45,593 nt of DNA, from positions 1 through 45,593 of the forward strand of contig JAIRKO010000024.1 in the NCBI GenBank assembly GCA_031260045.1, read 5' to 3'. Below, in pieces: positions 7,968 through 17,226 of the stretch. Position numbers and translations under genes: made by a program. The notes beneath the pieces are model-generated. The model saw only the letters and a list, made by a program, of their open reading frames with translations. It did not search any database and was not told where the DNA came from. The stretch is from Dysgonamonadaceae bacterium (lineage in GTDB: Bacteria; Bacteroidota; Bacteroidia; Bacteroidales; Azobacteroidaceae). Position 1 is the stretch's first letter. Each line of letters begins with the position of its first letter.

Positions 7968-9314
7968 TTAAATCCCCGTATAATTTTGAGGGCTAATTGC
8001 TTTTAATTCTTTTTTTACTTGATTATCAACATCAAGCGTATCAATAAAATCATGTATTGTTTTTTCCGTAACCTGTTTGTTTGTTCGCGTCAACGCTTTC
8101 AAAGCCTCGTAAGGATGAGGATAGCCCTCCCTTCTTAAAATCGTCTGAATGCCTTCGGCTACCACAGCCCAAGCTTTTTGCAGGTCATCGTCGATTGCCT
8201 GTTTGTTTAATACTAATTTTTCCAATCCTTTGCGGATGCTTTGAAACGCTATCGAAATATGTGCGAAAGGAACGCCCGTGTTCCGCAACACCGTCGAATC
8301 GGTCAAATCCCTCTGTAAACGGGAAACCGGCAATTTCGCCGATAGATATTCCAAAATAGCGTTGGCAATGCCCAAATTTCCTTCCGCATTTTCAAAATCT
8401 ATGGGATTTACCTTGTGCGGCATTGCCGAAGAACCGATTTCCCCGGGATTGATTTTCTGCTTGAAATATTCCATGGAAATATACAGCCAAAAATCTCTTG
8501 CCAAGTCAATTAAAACGGTATTGATGCGTTTTAATCCGTCAAATAATGCGCTTAAATTGTCATAATTCGATATTTGCGTGGTGTAGGCTTCCCGTACAAG
8601 ACCCAATTTTTCTCCGGCAAATGTATCGCCGAATAATTTCCAGTCTATATCGGGATAGGCTGCATGGTGGGCGTTGTAGTTCCCCGTTGCGCCTCCGAAT
8701 TTAACGGAAATGGGAATTTGTTTCAACAAATCGGTTTGTTGCTGCAGTCGGCTTGCAAAAACTTTTATTTCTTTTCCCAAACGAGTGGGGGAAGCCGGTT
8801 GCCCGTGCGTTTTCGCCACCATGGGCGTATTTGCCCATTCGGCGGCATATTGTTCCAATTTTTCTATCAACTTGTGCAATTGCGGGAAATATTCTTTTTG
8901 CAATGCGTCTTTGATTGATAGCGGAATTGCCGTGTTGTTGACGTCCTGCGATGTTAATCCGAAATGAATGAACTCTTTATATTTTTCCAAACCGATTTGG
9001 TCAAATGTTTCTTTCAGAAAATATTCAACGGCTTTTACATCGTGATTGGTTGTTTTTTCAAATGTTTTGATCCGCTCGGCGTCTTCCATCGAAAAATGTG
9101 TGTAGATTTTGCGTAAAGACTCGAAAACATTCGGTTTGTTTATCGCCGACAATTGCGGAAGCGACCATTCGCAAAGGGATATAAAATATTCGACTTCCAC
9201 TGAAACCCTGTATTTTATAAGCGCATATTCCGAAAAATAGGCTGCAAGTCCGGCTGTTTTATCTCTATACCTACCATCAACGGGAGATATGGAAGTTAAC
9301 GGATACAGTTTCAT
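7968..9314 (-). CDS. purB: Adenylosuccinate lyase
   Basis: PurB acts twice in purine synthesis, releasing fumarate from SAICAR and from adenylosuccinate. The 448-aa protein shows the fumarase/aspartase superfamily signature GSSAMPHKVNPIDFENAEGN (about residues 291-310) with the catalytic Ser in the flexible loop, plus an N-terminal SPVDGRYRDKT and FIHFGLTSQDVNNTA, both typical of PurB. It appears to be a single-gene unit: a TATCTTTG -7 element lies about 40 bases before the start and a strong hairpin follows the stop. Confidence 0.96.
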   Translation of the reverse strand: MKLYPLTSISPVDGRYRDKTAGLAAYFSEYALIKYRVSVEVEYFISLCEWSLPQLSAINKPNVFESLRKIYTHFSMEDAERIKTFEKTTNHDVKAVEYFLKETFDQIGLEKYKEFIHFGLTSQDVNNTAIPLSIKDALQKEYFPQLHKLIEKLEQYAAEWANTPMVAKTHGQPASPTRLGKEIKVFASRLQQQTDLLKQIPISVKFGGATGNYNAHHAAYPDIDWKLFGDTFAGEKLGLVREAYTTQISNYDNLSALFDGLKRINTVLIDLARDFWLYISMEYFKQKINPGEIGSSAMPHKVNPIDFENAEGNLGIANAILEYLSAKLPVSRLQRDLTDSTVLRNTGVPFAHISIAFQSIRKGLEKLVLNKQAIDDDLQKAWAVVAEGIQTILRREGYPHPYEALKALTRTNKQVTEKTIHDFIDTLDVDNQVKKELKAISPQNYTGI

Positions 9315-9352
9315 AAAGTTGAATAATAATGTCTATTTGCAAGTTTCGGACG

Positions 9353-9360
9353 CAAAGATA
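9353..9360 (-). promoter_or_regulatory. Putative purB promoter (-7 element)
   Basis: TATCTTTG on the minus strand matches the Bacteroidota consensus TAnnTTTG. An ATTG lies 20 bases further upstream near the expected -33 position. Predicted transcription would start about 33 bases before the purB ATG. Confidence 0.6.
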
Positions 9361-9428
9361 ATACGAAAATTTTATTTGCACAATGGATGACGACTGTGGT
9401 ATTTGAATTGCACCGAGCAGCAAGGAAA

Positions 9429-11075
9429 TTAACCGTAGAGATAACGTTTAATGCTTTTTTTCGGCGTTTTCTCAAACTCATTCGGGAAAAGCCGGATTTC
9501 CGCAATTTGTTCGTAGGAAGCGACCGCTTTGTTCAACGCCGCTTTGTTTTCCTCCATGATAAGCGCCAAATCATCGTGCGACAGACCGGATTCGTCGACC
9601 GCGCCGTAATCGGGATAAACCAGAGCAATCAGGCGGCGGTTTTTTTCCATCACCAAACTTTCCATCACAAAAGGAAGATTGTTGAGTTTTGCCTCAATTT
9701 CTTCGGGATAAATATTTTGCCCGCTGGGTCCGAGCAACATCGATTTGGAACGCCCGCGAATAAAGAGATTGTTGTTTTTGTCCATCGTGCCGAGGTCGCC
9801 GGTTTTCAGCCATCCGTCGTCGGTAAACACTTCTTTAGTAGCGGCTTCGTTTTTGTAATAGCCCGCCATTACGTTTTGCCCCCTTGTTTGAATTTCCCCC
9901 GCAATATTTTCGGGATCTTCCGAATCAATGCGGGCTTCCATGCACTCCAAAACTTTCCCGCAGGAGTGAGGAACAAAATCGGCGCAAACCGAAAAACTAA
10001 TCAAAGGCGCACACTCGGTCATCCCGTAACCAACCGAAACCGGAAATTTGATTTTCAGCAAAAAATCTTCCACTTCGCTGTTGAAAGGCGCACCGCCGAT
10101 GATTACCTGCCGAACTTTCCCGCCCAAAGCATGGATGAGCCGTTTTCGTATCTGCGTATAAATCTGCGTGTCCAGCAGGGGAAGGCTCAACGCCCAATGG
10201 ATTGGAAGTTTATTTAACATCGGGATAATCATATTTTTATAGATTTTCTCGAAAATCAGCGGAACGGAAATCACCACTTCGGGGCGAACCGCTTCAAATG
10301 CCTTTAACAGGACTTTCGGGGCAGGCGTTTTTCCCAAAAAAGTCGTTTCGACCCCTTCCGTCAGGGCGTATAGAAAATCGAAAGCCGCACCGTAGGTATG
10401 CGCCAGCGGCAAAAACGAAAGCATCCGGTCGCCACGTTTCAACTTGATGTGATGGTGCGCAAACGTCATGTTTCCCGACAGGTTGCGACCTAAAATAATC
10501 ACGCCCTTGCTGAAACCGGTTGTGCCGGAAGTATAATTCAAAACCACCGGTTCGTCGTCCGATTGGTCGGAATAGCAAATGTCATCGGGTTTGAAGCCGG
10601 CGGGATATTTTTCGGCGAATTTTTCATTCAGTCCTGCTATCGTTTCCCCTATATTTTCGACTTCTTTCTGCGACAGCAAACGGAAATCCGTTAACGAAAG
10701 AATACCTTTTATGCCGGGTATTTTCTCTTCCGACAGGGTTTCCCAAATCGCGTCGGCGGCAAAAAGCATCACCGAATCGGAATGGTTGATGATGTGCTGC
10801 ACGTCGTTAGCATTGAAATCGTGCAGGATGGGGATGATCACCGCGCCGTAGGTAACCGTCGCCAAATGAGCGATACACCACCGGCTGCTGTTTTTCCCGA
10901 TTACGGAAATTTTATCGCCGGGGTTGATTTTGCACTCTTTAAATAATATATGCAGTTTGGCGATTTCCGTCGCTACTTCCCTATAGGTAAACGTTTCGCC
11001 GGAAGCAAAATCAGCCATCGCCGGCAAATCGAAATTTTTCCGGAAACTCTCTTCATACAGTTTAATAAAAGTCAT
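9429..11075 (-). CDS. Long-chain fatty acid--CoA ligase (AMP-binding enzyme, FadD-like)
   Basis: This is an adenylate-forming enzyme that activates a fatty acid with ATP and transfers it to CoA. In the 548-aa sequence the P-loop-like motif YTSGTTGFSKGV is at about residues 182-193. It is followed by YGMTECAPLI (A5), GWLKTGDLG (A7) and RGRSKSMLLGPSGQNIYPEEIEAKL (A8 and hinge); the C-terminal lysine region ends KTPKKSIKRYLYG. The closest type is the bacterial long-chain acyl-CoA synthetase. Substrate chain length cannot be read from sequence. Its stop is 114 bases beyond the purB start; the two are same-strand but separate units. Confidence 0.9.
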   Translation of the reverse strand: MTFIKLYEESFRKNFDLPAMADFASGETFTYREVATEIAKLHILFKECKINPGDKISVIGKNSSRWCIAHLATVTYGAVIIPILHDFNANDVQHIINHSDSVMLFAADAIWETLSEEKIPGIKGILSLTDFRLLSQKEVENIGETIAGLNEKFAEKYPAGFKPDDICYSDQSDDEPVVLNYTSGTTGFSKGVIILGRNLSGNMTFAHHHIKLKRGDRMLSFLPLAHTYGAAFDFLYALTEGVETTFLGKTPAPKVLLKAFEAVRPEVVISVPLIFEKIYKNMIIPMLNKLPIHWALSLPLLDTQIYTQIRKRLIHALGGKVRQVIIGGAPFNSEVEDFLLKIKFPVSVGYGMTECAPLISFSVCADFVPHSCGKVLECMEARIDSEDPENIAGEIQTRGQNVMAGYYKNEAATKEVFTDDGWLKTGDLGTMDKNNNLFIRGRSKSMLLGPSGQNIYPEEIEAKLNNLPFVMESLVMEKNRRLIALVYPDYGAVDESGLSHDDLALIMEENKAALNKAVASYEQIAEIRLFPNEFEKTPKKSIKRYLYG

Positions 11076-11123
11076 TTTTGGATTGTTTTTTCGTGGTGAT
11101 ATAATAAAAGTATCTGCTGTAAG

Positions 11124-11260
11124 TATGTGTGAAAAATTAAATTATATTTTAAAAATTTTTATTCTGGATTGCTTCAGGCTTCGCCTTCGCAATGACATGT
11201 ACGGTGTTTTGACCTCACTACGTCATTGCAAACCGCAAAGCGGTGAAGCAATCCAGAAAA
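11124..11260. repeat. Interspersed inverted-repeat element, GCAATGAC/GAAGCAATCC family (copy 1)
   Basis: Arms at 11162-11196 and 11222-11258 share TTCTGGATTGCTTCA and GCAATGAC on one side and their complements on the other. Around the loop TGTACGGTGTTTTGACCTCA the copy at 38911-38982 is also similar (TGTACGATATT and TCACTACGTCATTGCAAA). On the left is an AT-rich tail (TATGTGTGAAAAATTAAATT) that recurs next to copies at 38871 and 45340. This is a family of non-coding repeats, not a gene. Confidence 0.75.
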
Positions 11261-11403
11261 AATAATATGAACTAATTATGAACATTTACTTAAATGTAAG
11301 GTGCAAAGGTAAAAAGAAATGGCAAAAAATCGTATGGAAAACAAAATTTGTGTGCAAAAGGGTGCATTGGCTTCGCCAAACTTTCATCTTTGAAAATTTT
11401 TAT

Positions 11404-11411
11404 TACCTTTG
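11404..11411 (+). promoter_or_regulatory. Putative promoter -7 element of the small gene and tRNA-Thr
   Basis: TACCTTTG matches TAnnTTTG. It ends only 9 bases before the ATG at 11421, so the leader would be very short. The nearby TTTG at 11389-11392 is spaced too closely (11 bases) to be the -33 box. Confidence 0.5.
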
Positions 11412-11420
11412 CGCCGTCAA

Positions 11421-11843
11421 ATGAAACCAATAAACAAAGCACAGGCTACTTTGCTGGAAACGACAATCAAGGAGAGCCTGAAGAATTATGAGGCAAAAAA
11501 CGAAGCTAATTCTTTGGGTGATTTGTCTTTGTATTACGACAATGAACAAAATATCCTTTTCTTTTATGATGGTTTGAAAAACCTGCTGAACGAGGTACAA
11601 CTGCCTGCCGATGAAAAACTAAGTTACCGCACGCTCCGTTTTGTATTGCAGGAACTGAATCGCGTCGGGTTCTTTGACAGAGACTGTATCGCCAACCCGT
11701 TTACAGTTCGTTCGACGAACAAGGATTTTACTCCCTGCGAAGAATTATTTTCTTTGGGCGACGACTCCGTAAAGCCAATAGGAAGCATCTGGAAAGAAAT
11801 AGAAAAGGACTTGGACGATTTCCTGAAAAAATTATTACCGTAA
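11421..11843 (+). CDS. Hypothetical protein, 140 aa
   Basis: I do not recognise a domain. The protein is acidic, soluble and mostly helical in appearance, with no signal peptide or membrane segment. It contains the segments LSLYYDNEQNILFFYDGLKN and LRFVLQELNRVGFFDRD, and ends in a charged helix (EIEKDLDDFLKKLL). The frame opens at a TTG (11409), but that lies within the promoter element, so the ATG at 11421 is chosen. The stop is 3 bases before the tRNA-Thr gene, so the two probably share a transcript from TACCTTTG. The length and clean coding frame support a real gene. Confidence 0.75.
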   Translation: MKPINKAQATLLETTIKESLKNYEAKNEANSLGDLSLYYDNEQNILFFYDGLKNLLNEVQLPADEKLSYRTLRFVLQELNRVGFFDRDCIANPFTVRSTNKDFTPCEELFSLGDDSVKPIGSIWKEIEKDLDDFLKKLLP

Positions 11844-11846
11844 AAT

Positions 11847-11919
11847 GCCACCGTAGCTCAGTTGGTAGAGCAGCGCATTCGTAACGCGCAGGTCACGAGT
11901 TCGAGTCTCGTCAGTGGCT
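11847..11919 (+). tRNA. tRNA-Thr (anticodon CGT)
   Basis: The 73-base cloverleaf is complete. The acceptor stem is GCCACCG with CAGTGGC (one C-A mismatch), the D-arm GCTC/GAGC, the anticodon loop TTCGTAA with CGT reading ACG codons, a 5-base variable loop, and a perfect T-stem ACGAG/CTCGT with loop TTCGAGT. There is a second A-C mismatch at the base of the anticodon loop. CCA is not encoded. It follows the hypothetical gene by 3 bases. Confidence 0.9.
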
Positions 11920-11954
11920 CTCTTCAAGATAGATAGGTAGCAATACCGTCGTTT

Positions 11955-14603
11955 TTAATTCTTCATCCTTAATTCATCCACTCTTTCCTGCAAGGTTTTA
12001 ATCTTACTCTCGGCGTCAGCCTGTTTTTTCCTTTCCGTTTCGATAACTGCGGCGGGGGCTTTGGCAACAAAGTTTTTGTTGTTTAACTTGCCGAGAACGG
12101 ATTTCAGGAATCCTTGCTGATAGGTAAGTTCCTCCTGCAGTTTGGCGAGTTCCTCGTCCGCATGAATAATATTTCCCGTCGGGATAGCGTATTCGGTGGT
12201 TTTTACGAGGAACGAAACGGCACCGGGCGCTTTTTCCGCCGTTTCCTCAATTGCCGACAGGTTTGCCATCTTCTTTAACACAGGGTAATAGGTCGGGTTA
12301 GACACTCCAATTACCTGTAAAACAAGACTTTCTTTGTTCGAGATGTTCTTTTCCGCCCTGATGGTGCGGATTTTGGCGATGATTTCCTTTACGTTCTCAA
12401 AATCGGCAATCGCCGTCGTTTCCCCTTTTTTGCGCGGCGGCAAAGCGGAAACCATAATGCTTTCGCTCGGCTGCCTTTCTTCCATCGCCTGCCACAATTC
12501 TTCCGTGATGAAAGGCATGAAAGGATGCAGGAGTTTCAACAGCGCGTCGAAAAACCCCTGCGTGGTTTGGTATGTTTTCGCATCAATGGGCTGTCCGAAA
12601 GCCGGTTTGATTATTTCCAGATACCACGAAGAAAATTCGTCCCAAAAGAGTTTGTAGATTTCCATCAACGCTTCGGAAATACGGTATTTGGCGAATAAAT
12701 CGTCGACGGTTTCGATGGTTTTGTTTAATTGCGATTCAAACCATTGGGTTGCGATTTCGTTGGGGGACGAATGGGATGACTGATTATTTGCCTCTGCGAT
12801 ATTCCAACCTTGTATGAGGCGGAAGGCATTCCATATTTTGTTGTTGAAATTCCGTCCCTGTTCGCACAAATTTTCGTCGAATAAAATATCGTTTCCCGCA
12901 GGCGCAGAAAGCATTAAGCCAATTCTTACGCCGTCGGCGCCATATTTGCCGATCAGTTCAAGCGGGTCGGGCGAGTTGCCCAACTGTTTCGACATTTTCC
13001 TGCCCAACTTATCCCGCACAATGCCTGTAAAATACACATTTTTGAAACATTCCCGACGGCGGTATTCGTAGCCCGACATAATCATCCGCGCCACCCAAAA
13101 GAAAATAATGTCGGGACCGGTAACCAAATCGCCTGTCGGATAATAGTAATTAATGTCCTTGTTTTCAGGGTTATTTATCCCATCAAACACCGAAATAGGC
13201 CATAACCAAGAAGAAAACCAAGTATCTAACACATCTTCGTCCTGCCGCAAATCGTCGATTGATAACGGATAATCAACCGTCGACAATGCTTTCCGATAGG
13301 CTTCTTCCCTGTTTTCCGCGACGACAAATCCGCCCTGCGGCAGGTAATATGCCGGGATTTGATGCCCCCACCACAGTTGCCGAGAAATGTTCCAGTCCTT
13401 AATATTTTCCATCCAGTGGCGGTATGTGTTCTTAAATTTAGGGGGAAAAAAACGAATGGCATCGTTTTCGACGGCGTCCAACGCCTGTTTTGCCAAATCT
13501 GGCATTTTCAAAAACCACTGCATCGACAGTTTGGGTTCGATGGGAACGTCGGTGCGTTCCGAAAAACCGACCTTATTGGCGTATGATTCCGTTTTTTCGA
13601 GCAAACCGGCGGCTTCGAGGTCGACTTCAATTTGTTTGCGAACGTCGAAACGATCCATTCCGGCATACGTGGCGCCGTTTTCGTTCAGCGTACCGTTGTC
13701 GTTGAAAATGTCAATGGCGGGCAAATTGTATTTTTGCCCCAGTATGTAGTCGTTTACGTCGTGGGCGGGGGTCACTTTGAGGCAGCCCGTTCCGAACTCC
13801 ATATCAACGTATTCGTCTTCAATCACGGGAATTTCGCGGTTGATGATTGGGACAATCACCCGTTTGCCTTTCAGCCAAGCGGTTTTGGGGTTGTTGGGGT
13901 TGATGCATAGGGCTGTATCGCCGAAGATGGTTTCGGGGCGGGTGGTGGCAACCACCGCGTATTCCGTAGGGGCAGGCTTCACGTCTGCCCTTACGGAGTA
14001 CCGCAAATAATACAATTTCCCATTTTGTTCCTTATAATTCACCTCCTCGTCAGACAAAGCCGTCAACGCCTTCGGATCCCAATTAATCATGCGGACGCCG
14101 CGATAGATTTTGCCCTTTTCGTAGAGGTCGCAAAAAACTTTAATTACCGATTGGGAACGGGCTTCGTCCATCGTGAAACAAGTGCGCTCCCAATCGCAGG
14201 AGCAGCCGAGTTTTTTCAGTTGTTCGAGAATCATCCCGCCGTGTTTGCGCGTCCATTCCCAAGCATGTTCGAGGAATTGCTCGCGGGAGAGGTCGGCTTT
14301 TTTAATCCCTTCGCCAGCTAATTTGGCGACGACTTTCGCTTCCGTAGCAATTGACGCATGATCGGTTCCGGGAACCCAACAGGCATTTTTTCCCATCATT
14401 CGGGCGCGGCGCACCAAAATATCCTGAATCGTGTTGTTGAGCATGTGTCCCATGTGCAGAACGCCGGTTACGTTGGGCGGGGGAATGACCACCGTGTAAG
14501 GTTCGCGCCCGTCGGGTTCGGAGTGGAAAAACCCATTTTTCAGCCAGTATTCATACCACTTTGTTTCTACCTGTGAAGGGTCGTATTTTGTTGCGATATT
14601 CAT
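11955..14603 (-). CDS. valS: Valyl-tRNA synthetase
   Basis: This class Ia synthetase charges tRNA-Val and edits misactivated threonine. The 882-aa protein has [13 protein letters not shown] (HIGH motif at 50-53), the editing domain with [12 protein letters not shown], the [12 protein letters not shown] motif (about residues 534-538 for KMSKQ), and the typical [10 protein letters not shown] segment. The C-terminus is the ValRS coiled coil ([13 protein letters not shown] to the end, about 65 residues). The length is normal. A TATTTTTG element lies about 43 bases upstream of the start. It converges with the tRNA-Thr gene. Confidence 0.97.
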   Translation of the reverse strand: MNIATKYDPSQVETKWYEYWLKNGFFHSEPDGREPYTVVIPPPNVTGVLHMGHMLNNTIQDILVRRARMMGKNACWVPGTDHASIATEAKVVAKLAGEGIKKADLSREQFLEHAWEWTRKHGGMILEQLKKLGCSCDWERTCFTMDEARSQSVIKVFCDLYEKGKIYRGVRMINWDPKALTALSDEEVNYKEQNGKLYYLRYSVRADVKPAPTEYAVVATTRPETIFGDTALCINPNNPKTAWLKGKRVIVPIINREIPVIEDEYVDMEFGTGCLKVTPAHDVNDYILGQKYNLPAIDIFNDNGTLNENGATYAGMDRFDVRKQIEVDLEAAGLLEKTESYANKVGFSERTDVPIEPKLSMQWFLKMPDLAKQALDAVENDAIRFFPPKFKNTYRHWMENIKDWNISRQLWWGHQIPAYYLPQGGFVVAENREEAYRKALSTVDYPLSIDDLRQDEDVLDTWFSSWLWPISVFDGINNPENKDINYYYPTGDLVTGPDIIFFWVARMIMSGYEYRRRECFKNVYFTGIVRDKLGRKMSKQLGNSPDPLELIGKYGADGVRIGLMLSAPAGNDILFDENLCEQGRNFNNKIWNAFRLIQGWNIAEANNQSSHSSPNEIATQWFESQLNKTIETVDDLFAKYRISEALMEIYKLFWDEFSSWYLEIIKPAFGQPIDAKTYQTTQGFFDALLKLLHPFMPFITEELWQAMEERQPSESIMVSALPPRKKGETTAIADFENVKEIIAKIRTIRAEKNISNKESLVLQVIGVSNPTYYPVLKKMANLSAIEETAEKAPGAVSFLVKTTEYAIPTGNIIHADEELAKLQEELTYQQGFLKSVLGKLNNKNFVAKAPAAVIETERKKQADAESKIKTLQERVDELRMKN

Positions 14604-14645
14604 TAGTTATTATTTAATTTAGTTATCCGTGCTGATTTTGGAGTG

Positions 14646-14653
14646 CAAAAATA
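14646..14653 (-). promoter_or_regulatory. Putative valS promoter (-7 element)
   Basis: TATTTTTG on the minus strand matches TAnnTTTG and would give a leader of roughly 36 bases. No matching -33 TTTG was found at the expected distance. Confidence 0.45.
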
Positions 14654-14676
14654 CAAAACAGTTTTGATATATGGAA

Positions 14677-15762
14677 TTACAGTTTTTCATAAACGGCGGC
14701 AGTTTGCCCGGCAATCGTTTCCCAGCGGTATTTTTCCATATCGTATTGTATTTTTCCGGGCGCGGCATTTATTAAATTGTCTAATTTTTCAGCCAATTCG
14801 GTTTCGTTACCGGTTTGAAAATAGGCGTCGTCGTTCAATCCGACTTCTTTGTTAGCGGGAATGTCGCTGACGATTACGGGCAGGCGGTAGCTCATGGCTT
14901 CGAGGAGGGCGATTGGGAGTCCTTCGTGAGAGGAAGGAAGGACAAATATTTTGGCATTGGTTAATAATGTTTGCAGTTGAGATCCTTTAATGAATCCGGG
15001 AAGAACTACACCGTTTTCCCGAGCAAGTTTTTTCAATTTCATCGAATAATTATCTTCAAAGTCGGCATCTCCCGCCAATACCAGCCGGTAATTTTTTTTG
15101 TCTTTCAACGATGCGAAAGCATGAATCAACTGATGAAAATTTTTCTCGGGAACAAACCGTCCCATGGCAAAAATGTATTGGTCAGGCTCAATATTCAACG
15201 ATTTCAAATAATCGGAATCGGTACAAAATACAGGCTCCGGGATGCCGTTAGGGATTATATTTACATCGTATTGCTTGTATTTGCGTTGAAGCAAATTGCC
15301 GATAATATTTGATATGACAATCACTTCATTTGCATATTTAACGCCTAACCTTTCCCCGAACCGCAGCATTGCTTTGGCAAATTTGCCCCATTTATCCCTG
15401 TCGTAATCGGGACCATGATGAGTGAGAACGACTTTCAATCCCAATAAACGGGCAAGTGGAATTGTAAGCGCCGGCCCTATCGCGTGGATATGGATAATGT
15501 CGGCATGAAGTTTAAACCGGGCAATCCAAACGGTTTTCAATGTGTGGACAATTGTTTCAAGGTTTTTGTTTTTCGGAGCTTTCATATCCAGCAACCGGAC
15601 GCCTTTGTAAGTCGAAAGCCGGTCTTGGACATAACCGGATCTTCTGATAATGATAATATCATATCCTTTTTCCGCTATCAAGGGAAAAAGATTTTCGCAA
15701 TATGTTTCTATACCGCCCAAAATGTTGGGAATGCCTCGCGTACCTGTAACTGCTATTTTCAT
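14677..15762 (-). CDS. Glycosyltransferase, GT4 family
   Basis: This GT-B fold retaining glycosyltransferase is probably involved in surface polysaccharide assembly. The 361-aa protein starts MKIAVTGTRGIPNILGGIETY, typical of the GT4 subgroup that adds sugars to lipid-linked or capsule glycans. The acceptor-side THHGPDYDRDKWG segment follows, and the donor-binding EX7E motif is in SSHEGLPIALLEAMSY (from about residue 277). IFAMGRFVPEKNFHQLI is the usual nucleotide-binding loop region. The sugar cannot be predicted. It is the last gene of the minus-strand cluster running from 19359 and lies 32 bases after the AlbA_2 gene. Confidence 0.88.
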   Translation of the reverse strand: MKIAVTGTRGIPNILGGIETYCENLFPLIAEKGYDIIIIRRSGYVQDRLSTYKGVRLLDMKAPKNKNLETIVHTLKTVWIARFKLHADIIHIHAIGPALTIPLARLLGLKVVLTHHGPDYDRDKWGKFAKAMLRFGERLGVKYANEVIVISNIIGNLLQRKYKQYDVNIIPNGIPEPVFCTDSDYLKSLNIEPDQYIFAMGRFVPEKNFHQLIHAFASLKDKKNYRLVLAGDADFEDNYSMKLKKLARENGVVLPGFIKGSQLQTLLTNAKIFVLPSSHEGLPIALLEAMSYRLPVIVSDIPANKEVGLNDDAYFQTGNETELAEKLDNLINAAPGKIQYDMEKYRWETIAGQTAAVYEKL

Positions 15763-15794
15763 TATTTGAAATATAGTTTTATATATGTTATTTC

Positions 15795-17204
15795 TTATTT
15801 ATCAAACACTTGCCAATAGCCGCCCTTGTCAGAGCCGACGCGGTTCAGCAATCCTTTGGATTTGAGTTTTGTAATATTTTCTTTTATTTTACTCAGCGAT
15901 ATTCCTACTATCTCAACTAAATTTTCTCTTGTAACAAATGGATTGTTCCTGACGGCTTCTATAATTTTCTGTTGGTTGGCGGTAATCTTTACAGGCCCCT
16001 TTACAGGCCCCTTTACAGGCCCCTTTTTTGTAACATCCCCAAAAATTTCACTTTTCACTCTTTTTCCGTTTCCTGTGAATTTGTCGCCTTTCGTACTGAC
16101 TTTTTGTTCGGTGTAACTAAATTCGGTAACAAATCCGTCGCCAAACTCATGAAAATCGAAATTCATTGTAGGATAGTTAGCTATGGCTTGTCTAATACGA
16201 ATAAATCCGCTGCCGTATTTTTCAATATCGTGCGTCAAATAAAATGCTTCGGCAATTTGTTTATTGCGCGTGCTTGCCTGATAATTGTCGGTGAGCAATT
16301 CCTCTGCGGTAATGTTTCCATACAAACCGCCGGGGTTGAAAAACGTAATTCTCCGGTCGAATATTTTTATCTGCACGTCTGTCGGACTTTTGTAATCCCT
16401 GTGTATAAGTGCGTTGAGCAATGTTTCGCGAATAGCATCCAGCGGATATTCCGGTATTTCGGTACGTTGAGTTGTTCTACCCGTTATTTCAAAAGCAAAA
16501 TTTAAGTGTCCTGTAATCGTCTGCATTGATTCTTCCGCCACATCATACAGGTTGCCGTTAATCATTTTGTCGGCAATAATCAGAGACGGCGTTTTAAATC
16601 GTCCGATATGCGCATTATATAGCAAATTTTCTTTGGAAAACAATATCATGGCAGCGTTTGTGGGAATCCCGTCTGGTAACATCCGCAACTTTTGCAAGGC
16701 TGTTTCCGGATTGTCGGGTAGATGGAACCGTCCAATCGCATTGACTTTTGATATGAAAGCGTTAATCTTTTCCACATTCAAACTCGCCATGTCAGCTTTC
16801 GGATATGGATACGAATCCCACGAATATTGCATGGATTGCATGTAAATATCCGAAATTTCCACTGTCGAAAGTCGATGGTTGGAATTATTTACCCGCTTGA
16901 AATACCGACCTTTAAAAGCCACCGGCTTAATGGGAAATTCGGGAATAGAAAATTCAATCACGTCGCTTCCTTTATGTTTCACGGTTTCAACATCGGGAAT
17001 AATGGACGGTTGCGTTTTGGTTTTTATCTCGTTTAGCCATTTCTGAATACTCTCTTTGCCGACGGCAAACTCTTTAATCGGCAAGCCGCTGTCGTGAACG
17101 CCAACCAACACCCTGCCTCCTTTTGTATTGGCAAAGGCGGTTAATGTCTCAATCACTTCGTCGTTGAAGCTCGATTTGAATTCTATGTGCCGGTTTTCTT
17201 TCAA
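15795..17204 (-). CDS. AlbA_2/Schlafen-type ATP-binding protein with winged-helix C-terminus
   Basis: The N-terminus (HIEFKSSFNDEVIETLTAFANTKGG) is an AlbA_2 (former AAA_4) domain. The middle (LDAIRETLLNALIHRDYKSPTDVQIKIFDRRITFFNPGGL) resembles an HSP90/histidine-kinase-like ATPase fold, and the last 60 residues look like a winged helix (VTRENLVEIVGISLSKIKENITKL). A linker of three GPVK repeats precedes that domain. Members are often annotated as transcriptional regulators; function here is unknown. No ATG fits: the start is TTG at 17204, since an in-frame TAA lies 9 bases upstream and homologues begin at this point (MKENRHIEF). It sits 22 bases after a GT4 gene and before another, so it appears embedded in the glycan cluster. 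Confidence 0.8.
   Translation of the reverse strand: MKENRHIEFKSSFNDEVIETLTAFANTKGGRVLVGVHDSGLPIKEFAVGKESIQKWLNEIKTKTQPSIIPDVETVKHKGSDVIEFSIPEFPIKPVAFKGRYFKRVNNSNHRLSTVEISDIYMQSMQYSWDSYPYPKADMASLNVEKINAFISKVNAIGRFHLPDNPETALQKLRMLPDGIPTNAAMILFSKENLLYNAHIGRFKTPSLIIADKMINGNLYDVAEESMQTITGHLNFAFEITGRTTQRTEIPEYPLDAIRETLLNALIHRDYKSPTDVQIKIFDRRITFFNPGGLYGNITAEELLTDNYQASTRNKQIAEAFYLTHDIEKYGSGFIRIRQAIANYPTMNFDFHEFGDGFVTEFSYTEQKVSTKGDKFTGNGKRVKSEIFGDVTKKGPVKGPVKGPVKITANQQKIIEAVRNNPFVTRENLVEIVGISLSKIKENITKLKSKGLLNRVGSDKGGYWQVFDK
15991..16026. repeat. Three perfect copies of a 12-bp tandem repeat
   Basis: The unit ACAGGCCCCTTT occurs three times in a row inside the AlbA_2 gene. It encodes GPVK three times, so changes in copy number keep the frame and change only linker length between ATPase and winged-helix domains. 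Confidence 0.9.
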
Positions 17205-17226
17205 TTCAATTTTTTATTTTCTACTA

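Larger units (their letters stand above)
11076..11420. other. Intergenic region: interspersed repeat plus promoter
   Basis: This divergent gap between the acyl-CoA ligase and the small gene at 11421 has no gene. It holds one full copy of an interspersed inverted-repeat element (about 11124-11260) and the -7 element of the next gene. The rest is AT-rich spacer. Confidence 0.7.

Noticed and set aside
9311..9505. 64-aa ORF between purB and the acyl-CoA ligase
   Set aside because: It overlaps the purB promoter and the 3' end of the ligase gene and has no recognisable features.
15991..16026. Start of a CRISPR array
   Set aside because: The three 12-bp copies are directly adjacent without spacers and encode in-frame GPVK units.
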